This document shows, piece after piece, positions 60,301 through 64,000 of a DNA stretch of 64,000 bases; position 1 is the first letter of the stretch, and each line of letters opens with the position of its first letter. Below the pieces are notes generated by a model. It had not been told where the DNA came from. It did not search any database and worked only from the letters and a program-made list of their open reading frames with translations. A program made the position numbers and the translations under genes. Origin of the DNA: Flabesymbios commensalis (taxonomy: Eukaryota; Annelida; Polychaeta; Terebellida; Flabelligeridae); contig OZ024903.1 in the NCBI GenBank assembly GCA_964017125.1, positions 67,316,923 to 67,380,922 of the forward strand. Direction: 5' to 3'.

Positions 60301-62121
60301 TTCGATTATCATTCACCTCTACAGCACACATGTCATGTTTAATGTAGCACAAATGTTTTTCTCTTGTCAGCTTATTAGATTTTGAACCAATATATTTTGG
60401 TGTGAGATAAATTACTACTGGTCACTTTTGATTTCTGATGACAAACTATTTCACTATAAACTATTTTAGCGACCGCATGATAAAGTACGTATGTGACTGA
60501 TAATTTATTCTACGTCAATGACAAGTTATTTCTCTCAACACTGGCGACGCTTTTACTAGACTTAAATTGCATTTTGGCAATACAAATATGGATTTAAATT
60601 CATAGAATGTATAGGTGCAGACCTCAAAGAGAGCAACTTATTGTAACGCATCATGGATTTATTTTTTAAACGTGGGAGTATTTTTGCATTAATTTGATGT
60701 TGGCATTTCAGGAAAAGGTCAAGGAGTGGAGCACTCAGAAATAATGAAATACGAGTGTACTTCTACATTTTCTAGTTTAGCAAAAGAATATGATACATGG
60801 ATCTATAACTCTTCAAAACTATGGTAGTTTAATCCGATTGCACAAAACTGAAAACCGGTATCTCTTCAGAATGGTTTCTGACCAGGTGTATCAAATTAAA
60901 TAGCGTATTTTCGGATCTTCGTTCTATTTTAATTATAAATTGAGTGAATTTTGACTTATACCGGTTGATGTTAAACTCCGCTCCAACATGACCTTAAGCG
61001 TAAAAGATTTATTTTTAATTATTATAAGTGTAGCGAAGACGCATCCCCAAAAAAGTCGTGAAAAACCCATTTTGATAATAGGTCTGAAAAAAGAAACCTG
61101 AATTCTACTCTTTTATTTTCTATTTGACATTAGAAGAGAATTGGTATTATAGATTATTCATATACTATTATTTTCAGGCATGGACAGGTAGAGTAATAAA
61201 TGGTCGACGGTCCAGACGAAAACCAACACAAATATAAAATAAGCCTTATTTTTAAATAAAGATCAAAAGAGAGGGCAATAAACGGTCAACGGCCTGTTGT
61301 TATAACCGGTCAAATAACCCGTCAAATAACGGTCGGGAAAGAGGGCAAATACGGTCGATGGCCGGGGTTATAACCGGTCACATAGGCCTCACCAAATAAC
61401 CCGTAAAATAACGGTCGAGAGCGAGGGCAATGAACGGTCGATGGCCTGGGTTATAACCGGTCAAATTCCCCATAAATAACGGCCGATGGCGAATATGATA
61501 ACAGGTCGAAGAACCCGAAAAATAACGGTCGACATAGCGGAAAATAATCCAAAAATAGTCGACAGACTCAATTTGCCGGTGAACAGCGCGAGCGCTAATT
61601 GGTCAAATAACCAGTCAATAGAGCAGCTGAGGAAGACCAATCAAAATTATCATCCAACTAACTCGTCAACCCAGCACAAACGAGACGTTGAACCAATCTT
61701 GTTTTGGTGTTGGCCCACCGTCGCAGACGTCGGGCCAACACCAAAACAAGATTGGGCCAATATTTCATGTTTGCTGGGAAATAACGGTCAAAGGCGAAGA
61801 TGATAATCGGTCAGCAGTGGACAATGTGGTATAGTATACCCTACATATTTATGCACAAAAACGCAGCATATAGTAGTCGATAAAAATGTAAATGCTGGAC
61901 AACCATTGGTTAATGTTTGGCCATCAGCTCAGATAATTGTTTCGCCATTAAGCCAGCACCAGGCTGACGAAAGATGCTGCTACAGCTCGTTTCACCTGGG
62001 TTTGTATTTTACCTGTCTGTTGAGTTGGTTGCGGGATCTTCTTCTTCTCACGGCACAGGGCTTGTCGGGAGAACGAGATTCCCATGCGGGCAAAAAGCCC
62101 TGTCCAGCGGAACTTGACCAT
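48286..62121 (-). CDS. MAP3K13: MAP3K12/13 (DLK/LZK) dual leucine zipper-type MAP kinase kinase kinase, 12 exons, 845 aa
   Basis: Minus-strand exons are 62121-62013 (tentative first), 58381-58198, 57533-57342, 56482-56324, 55189-55031, 54466-54248, 53596-53480, 52202-52071, 51618-50766, 50453-50383, 49966-49720 and 48381-48286 (stop TAA). Every junction is GT-AG and every phase fits, 2538 nt in all. The kinase domain has GSGAQGAV (53-60), VAVKK (Lys 73), HRDLKSPN (155-162), DFG (175-177), [16 protein letters not shown] and [13 protein letters not shown]. The zipper/coiled-coil part [20 protein letters not shown] and KREQAL follows. Then comes a low-complexity Ser/Arg/Pro region, an acidic SSSEEEEE stretch, STFSSE, and SDGLSDKE at 788-795. 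The family activates MKK4/7-JNK and p38 in axon injury and regeneration. The last 130 residues align better with MAP3K13 than with MAP3K12; most invertebrates have one gene for both. Confidence 0.95.
48536..49258. repeat. 27-bp minisatellite in the last kinase intron, ~27 units
   Basis: Units look like CCAAAACATAGGATCCCACC plus TCTGACA. A larger block including TTAATCATAGGATC and CCAACACATAGGACC occurs twice (48828-48905 and 49072-49145), so there is higher-order structure. 27 bp is a multiple of three, so all frames stay open by periodicity. No coding is implied. Confidence 0.9.
49720..49966 (-). CDS. MAP3K13: MAP3K12/13 exon 11 with SDGLSD hexapeptide
   Basis: [19 protein letters not shown] to [24 protein letters not shown] is encoded at 49800-49783. 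In nematode DLK-1 this hexapeptide is needed for activation, and human MAP3K13 has it. Confidence 0.95.
50383..50453 (-). CDS. MAP3K13: MAP3K12/13 exon 10 (acidic SSSEEEEE)
   Basis: [20 protein letters not shown] then DER. It is equivalent to the DDSSEEEEGEVDSEV region of MAP3K13. It has 71 nt and a donor AAG|GTGTGA. Confidence 0.85.
50578..50745. mobile_element. TTAA MITE, CTACCGCGACC subfamily, in kinase intron 9
   Basis: TTAACCCTTAAG opens. The stem CACTTGAAGTTGTG..CACAAGCTGAAGTGG has a few changes and the right end is lost. Confidence 0.6.
50766..51618 (-). CDS. MAP3K13: MAP3K12/13 exon 9 (large Ser/Arg/Pro-rich exon)
   Basis: [15 protein letters not shown], then [20 protein letters not shown], which resembles a basic stretch of LZK, then [10 protein letters not shown] and long low-complexity regulatory sequence. 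It ends EGDH at CAT|GTAAGT. Confidence 0.9.
52071..52202 (-). CDS. MAP3K13: MAP3K12/13 exon 8
   Basis: [20 protein letters not shown] to HKCISDPGT, a basic segment after the zippers. The donor is CCAG|GTGGGT. Confidence 0.9.
52290..52372. mobile_element. TTAA MITE left-end fragment, in kinase intron 7
   Basis: TTTAACCGCCAAATTATTTA and CACTTGAAGGTGTGTCGCTG remain; the rest is gone. Confidence 0.55.
52420..52500. mobile_element. CATCCACTACAAG-type hairpin fragment, in kinase intron 7
   Basis: TTCATCCATTACAAGGCGAG and its inverse CGTCTTGTAGGAGATG mark the hairpin of the family seen at 18.0, 29.5 and 54.5 kb. Confidence 0.55.
52843..53089. mobile_element. TTAA MITE, full length, in kinase intron 7
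   Basis: It runs from TTAACCCTTTAACCGTCGG to GGCGGCTAAAGGGTTAA in reverse orientation. The stem is CACTTGAAGTTGTGGATCGC..GACACAACTTCAAGTGGG. TTAA is exact on both sides. Confidence 0.85.
53204..53283. mobile_element. Palindromic MITE, AGCAAACAC family, in kinase intron 7
   Basis: CCGTTTTAATGTCGGGCCAT and CTGGCCCAACTTTAAAACAA are the arms. Confidence 0.55.
53372..53437. mobile_element. Shortened palindromic MITE, AGCAAACAC family
   Basis: CCAAGTAGACACAAGAAGTC and GTTGGTTTAACGTTAAACCAAC lack the usual GTCGCAGACG centre. An internal deletion derivative is likely. Confidence 0.55.
53480..53596 (-). CDS. MAP3K13: MAP3K12/13 exon 7 (first leucine zipper part)
   Basis: [20 protein letters not shown] then [18 protein letters not shown], close to both vertebrate proteins. 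Confidence 0.95.
53640..53738. mobile_element. Palindromic MITE, AGCAAACAC family, in kinase intron 6
   Basis: AGCAAACAGAAGTTGTCGAA and ..CCCAACATCAGGATCAGCAT with the centre CAGCGTCGAAGATGG. Confidence 0.6.
54248..54466 (-). CDS. MAP3K13: MAP3K12/13 exon 6 (end of kinase domain)
   Basis: [20 protein letters not shown] to [13 protein letters not shown]. The donor is TTACA|GTAAGT. Confidence 0.95.
54526..54775. mobile_element. TTAA MITE, CATCCACTACAAG family, full length, in kinase intron 5
   Basis: It runs from TTAACCCTTTCAAGCCCGG to GGCTTAAAGGATTAA. The hairpin CATCCACTACAAGCCGCGAA..TTCTCGACTTGTAGTGGATG is perfect in its outer part. Confidence 0.8.
54893..55003. mobile_element. TTAA MITE fragment, CTACCGCGACC subfamily
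   Basis: CATCAAGATTTGCGAATGGT and AATTTTCAACCACTTTCAAC are shared with the copies at 41.9 and 50.6 kb in reverse. The ends are lost. Confidence 0.5.
55031..55189 (-). CDS. MAP3K13: MAP3K12/13 kinase exon 5
   Basis: [40 protein letters not shown]. The donor CTG|GTAAGT splits a Trp codon. Confidence 0.95.
55966..56071. mobile_element. Palindromic MITE, AGCAAACAC family, full length, in kinase intron 4
   Basis: CAACAAACACAAAACATTT and AAATGTTTTGTGTTTACTGG form the ends. The centre is CTCAACGTCTTCGACGTTGG. Confidence 0.8.
56324..56482 (-). CDS. MAP3K13: MAP3K12/13 kinase exon 4 (DFG, activation loop)
   Basis: [20 protein letters not shown] then [17 protein letters not shown]. The exon splits a Trp codon at its end. 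Confidence 0.95.
56733..56794. mobile_element. Palindromic MITE remnant
   Basis: AACATTGACTAAATGTTGGG, then GTTTGCTGGTGTTTGCTGGA. Only part of one arm is left. Confidence 0.4.
57085..57329. mobile_element. TTAA MITE, ACGTCAG hairpin family, full length, 12 bases from a kinase donor site
   Basis: It runs from TTAACCCTTTAAAAGCGGG to GCACTGTAAGGGTTAA. The hairpin TTTATACGTCAGATCTGACG..GACGTCAGATCTGACGTATG lies near the left end. The exon donor GTGAGC at 57341 is just outside. An older CTTGAAG-family remnant lies to its left (about 57020-57088). Confidence 0.8.
57342..57533 (-). CDS. MAP3K13: MAP3K12/13 kinase exon 3 (hinge and catalytic loop)
   Basis: [20 protein letters not shown] to [13 protein letters not shown]. 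The donor is CCAAA|GTGAGC, and a TTAA MITE begins 12 bases into the intron. Confidence 0.95.
57571..58213. repeat. Minisatellite made of copies of the exon 2 / intron 2 junction of the kinase gene
   Basis: About fifteen units of 40-45 bp lie next to the real exon end. On the minus strand each reads AACCACCCCAATATCATCTC, then CTTCAA|GTAAGACAT in most copies. This is the last ~30 bases of exon 2 (NHPNIISF) plus the start of the intron. Four units near 57785-57955 are repeated as a block near 57960-58130, so there is higher-order structure. Copies far from the exon are more diverged (CTAGTAAG) than those near it. Confidence 0.9.
58198..58381 (-). CDS. MAP3K13: MAP3K12/13 kinase exon 2 (Gly loop, VAVKK)
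   Basis: The acceptor GATGTTTCAG leads to [20 protein letters not shown] and the exon ends NHPNIISF at CTTCAA|GTAAGAC. Its last 30 bases are the template of the adjacent minisatellite. Confidence 0.95.
59025..59129. mobile_element. Palindromic MITE, AGCAAACAC family, full length, in kinase intron 1
   Basis: CAGCAAACACAAAGCATTTT and ATGGTTTGTGTTTGCTGG form the ends. The arms TATAACATTTATACAAGG-like are exact apart from a few bases. Confidence 0.8.
59386..59430. mobile_element. Palindromic MITE remnant
   Basis: CGTCTGAGACGTTGGCCCAA with little of either arm. Confidence 0.35.
59631..59903. mobile_element. Element of three tandem hairpins with inverted ends
   Basis: GTCAATTTATTCTTTTTCAA opens and TTGAAAAAGAATAAATTGAC closes, exactly inverted. 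Between them are three palindromes (about 59651-59720, 59735-59806 and 59815-59885). Each is AATAAGACACCACCAGTATG plus AATAAATAACAACA and its inverse. They are joined by AAAATGCTGTTAAAA-type spacers. Confidence 0.85.
59905..61190. other. Kinase intron 1 spacer, no element recognised
   Basis: AT-rich DNA without a supported feature. Confidence 0.35.
61195..61815. repeat. ~60-bp minisatellite (AACGGTCGATGGCC..AACCGGTCAAATAACCC), split by a palindrome
   Basis: Units containing ATAACGGTCG, GAGGGCAAT, AACGGTCGATGGCCTGGGTT and ATAACCGGTCAAATAACC recur about six times with drift. After a palindromic MITE at 61670-61778 the array resumes briefly (ATAACGGTCAAAGGCGAAGA). Confidence 0.75.
61670..61778. 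mobile_element. Palindromic MITE, AGCAAACAC family, inserted in a minisatellite
   Basis: CCCAGCACAAACGAGACGTT and ATATTTCATGTTTGCTGGG form the ends. The centre is GGCCCACCGTCGCAGACGTC. The arms are well preserved. Confidence 0.8.
61890..61925. mobile_element. Palindromic MITE remnant
   Basis: ATGCTGGACAACCATTGGTT and AATGTTTGGCCATC are left of one arm. Confidence 0.3.
62013..62121 (-). CDS. MAP3K13: MAP3K12/13 proposed first coding exon
   Basis: [20 protein letters not shown] leads to [10 protein letters not shown] and the donor ACAG|GTAAAA. It ends in phase 1, so it joins exactly to the kinase exon (G|AT GAC TGG, ..[12 protein letters not shown]). GLF and the Q-rich stretch before the DDWEIPFE-like motif resemble the DLK/LZK N-terminus. 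The surrounding DNA is GC-richer than average, as near a promoter. The ATG context is mediocre, and the frame stays open for about 20 codons above it, so an internal exon is possible. Confidence 0.6.
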
Positions 62122-62290
62122 TGGGCAACAGATGAGTACTGGGGCGTGGTCAGCTCGCCGGCCACGAGCAGGAGTATTGCTCACAGTGCTCCATCAGACC
62201 GGTGTGGTCAGTATAGAGATGTTTGATCTGACGTTGTGGTTAGTGATGCGAGCGAGCGCTTTACATATATGACAGACACTGCAGATCTGC
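62122..62290 (-). promoter_or_regulatory. MAP3K13: Possible 5' end and promoter region of the kinase gene
   Basis: The DNA just above the proposed start is clearly GC-richer and has more CpG (GCTCGCCGGCCACGAGC, GCGAGCGAGCGC) than the AT-rich surroundings. There is no TATA box in a convincing position. It is inferred from composition only. Confidence 0.3.
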
Positions 62291-62363
62291 TCGGCAAAGC
62301 CAAAATGCGGTATCTGCTTACTTTTCAAGTAAGCAGATACCGCATTGTGGCTTTGCGCGACAG
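62287..62363. mobile_element. Foldback element, CTGCTTAC family, near-perfect
   Basis: GCAAAGCCAAAATGCGGTAT and ATACCGCATTGTGGCTTTGC are inverted, with CTGCTTACTTTTCAAGTAAG at the centre. It sits about 170 bp above the proposed kinase start. Confidence 0.8.
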
Positions 62364-62468
62364 AGATGGACGACATTTGCCGCAGTAACCGCCGAGTGGC
62401 GCTACACGACGGGAATCGTGAGACGATCCAGATCAATGTGGGAGTAGCAGAACGCTCATGCAAACGAA

Positions 62469-62530
62469 AATAGCAGTAACTTCTCACTTAAACAGTAAGC
62501 AGTTACCGCCCTTAGGTTTAGCACGATAGA
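62469..62530. mobile_element. Foldback element, CTGCTTAC family, diverged
   Basis: CAGTAACTTCTCACTTAAAC and AGTAAGCAGTTACCGC are the arms. Confidence 0.55.
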
Positions 62531-62828
62531 CAACAAGAATTATTATTCCTACTACGATTTCTGGAAGAACGGCAAAACGTTGGCGCATTTAGTTTTTCTA
62601 GCACCTGTAGTATTGTACATGCACGACACATGCGGTGATATATTATCAATTATATCAGAAATACATAAGAGAGAATGTATTTCTGATTATATGCTAAATA
62701 ATTATACTCATTGGATTACCATGATTATGGCATGCTATGCTAACATGCCGTAGATTGCAGAATAGTTAACTAACCTATGATATTGGAGAACAAGCTCACC
62801 ATAATAAACTTAAAATAGTAACCTAGCA

Positions 62829-62890
62829 AGTACGAGACATTGAATCAATGCAGGCTCAATGTTGGGCCAGCGTCGTAGACGGTGGGCCGC
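62829..62890. mobile_element. Palindromic MITE, AGCAAACAC family, left arm and centre only
   Basis: AGCAAGTACGAGACATTGAA, GGCTCAATGTTGGGCCAGCG and the centre GTCGTAGACGGTGGGCC are present, then the match stops abruptly. Confidence 0.6.
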
Positions 62891-62899
62891 TCCATTCGT

Positions 62900-64000
62900 A
62901 CATTCCTTCATTTAGACTAGATATCAGACTAATAAAATATGATCAGACGGTCATTTCTGGTTTATTTGTATTTTTAATATCAGATCACTGGACATTTGGG
63001 ATATCCATCACATGTTTTTGGACGTGATCCTGAAATTATTTCGTTATTTAGTTAACAAGCCAAAACTAACACAGAAAAAGTTGAGCTGGATCAATAGACA
63101 TGGGACAACTGGTGTCCACAAATTCCAGTTAACGGCGTAAAGCAGAATCAATTAAATTCATTATAGAATTGTCTGAAAAGTAATCAGTAACGTTAGAAGT
63201 AAGCAAGGCTAATTTGAGAAATATACATGGAAAAGTTGCGAGTGAGTATATTTTATTGAAAACTTCTCTCGAAGCCATGATATATCAAAGCAACAGTGAC
63301 GTAGGTTTATTTTCTGCTTAGCCATGCGGTCACGCCTTTGCGACACTAATATCAGTGCATTTATGAAAATAAATATTAGAGTCGTGATAATACATCTGAC
63401 AGTGGCGTTTTTTCATTTTTAAATTGCATTGAATTGGTGGATTAATTTTCCTATACTTATATATGCACCATGCCATTTAAAGTGAGCATTAAACTACTTT
63501 ATTTTTATCGCAATTAAATGATACGCATGAAATATGAAGTAATAGTGTTATTGCCCGGATGACCCAACTACCTCAGGGACACATGAGACAGATTAATGCC
63601 AATCTAATCTTTAAACATGTTAAAATGTATCAGGCAGACATAGGAGTGGTATCCTTTACTATGCCGTGTGCACGAATCACTTCATTTAATTGTGTATTTT
63701 AGTGTCATGGAGTGCTGACAGACTCGTTGACAACATGCCGATTCACTGTATTACACATGCAAGTTTAATTTTTTCTTATGTTTAAAAAGTATTACTTGGA
63801 ATTAACTTTTACCTGTGATTTCATAGCGAAAAATAGGCATTCAATTCTTAGTGAATAATTAGACTTATGTACCTGCTTTATTTAATACCATTTTACTTGT
63901 ATCTTAGGTCTTTTAAAATATATTCATTACACATGTATCATGTGAATAAGCTAATTTAGAAGTTAGATCACTGAAAATAGTTTGTAATTCGAAGCCTTAA
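62900..64000. other. AT-rich spacer at the right edge, no gene recognised
   Basis: I see no supported frame, RNA or element end. Confidence 0.4.

Noticed and set aside
61906-62487. Plus-strand frame of 106 codons and upstream minus frame of 97 codons near 62 kb
   Set aside because: The GC-rich patch opens several frames. Only the minus frame ending at 62013 joins the kinase exon in phase. The others have no match or splice partner.

Overview
This is a window of an animal nuclear genome. The genes have introns with GT-AG borders, the DNA is AT-rich, and the spacers are packed with short non-autonomous DNA transposons, tRNA-derived SINE pieces and LINE 3' ends. The two named genes are metazoan-wide and resemble their vertebrate counterparts. 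Together with the repeat content this suggests a marine invertebrate, perhaps a lophotrochozoan or a non-vertebrate deuterostome. I cannot fix the phylum from sequence alone.

Three protein-coding genes are supported. (1) Minus strand, 1-3073: the 5' part of a secreted or membrane mucin/proteoglycan-like gene. It has a signal-peptide-like start, a large exon with 40-residue Thr/Ser-rich repeats carrying Ser-Gly motifs, and two smaller exons running off the left edge. (2) Plus strand, 24872-27999: a complete five-exon TMEM41A of 251 aa, a VTT/DedA-type membrane protein. (3) Minus strand, 62121-48286: a MAP3K12/13 (DLK/LZK, DLK-1/wallenda) kinase in twelve exons, 845 aa if the proposed first exon is right. 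Exon phases agree at every junction. It keeps the C-terminal SDGLSD hexapeptide known from nematode DLK-1 and human MAP3K13.

Layout: 3-24.8 kb is intergenic and repeat-rich. It holds piggyBac-type TTAA MITEs, some nested, a LINE 3' end at 9.3-9.9 kb, a 1 kb array of short TTGCGCAAGT-like units at 19.3-20.3 kb and a hAT-like MITE at 23.4 kb. From 24.8 to 28.4 kb is TMEM41A, with a LINE 3' end in intron 1. From 28.4 to 48.2 kb is again gene-poor, with LINE remnants (33.4 and 36.4 kb), a decayed multi-copy CXC-type gene (38.2-39.6 kb), hairpin elements and old duplications. From 48.3 to 62.1 kb is the kinase gene. Its introns hold a 27-bp minisatellite, TTAA MITEs, and a minisatellite whose unit is a copy of the gene's own exon-intron junction. 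The right end, 59-64 kb, has a three-hairpin element, a ~60-bp minisatellite split by a palindrome, and no recognised gene beyond the kinase 5' end.

The strongest unusual signals are the array of about fifteen duplicated 5' splice sites in kinase intron 2, the set of TTAA elements that differ in sequence but share one hairpin plan, the Ser-Gly proteoglycan-like repeat exon, and the over-representation of the palindrome TAGGCCTA. No LTR or other virus-like element was recognised.
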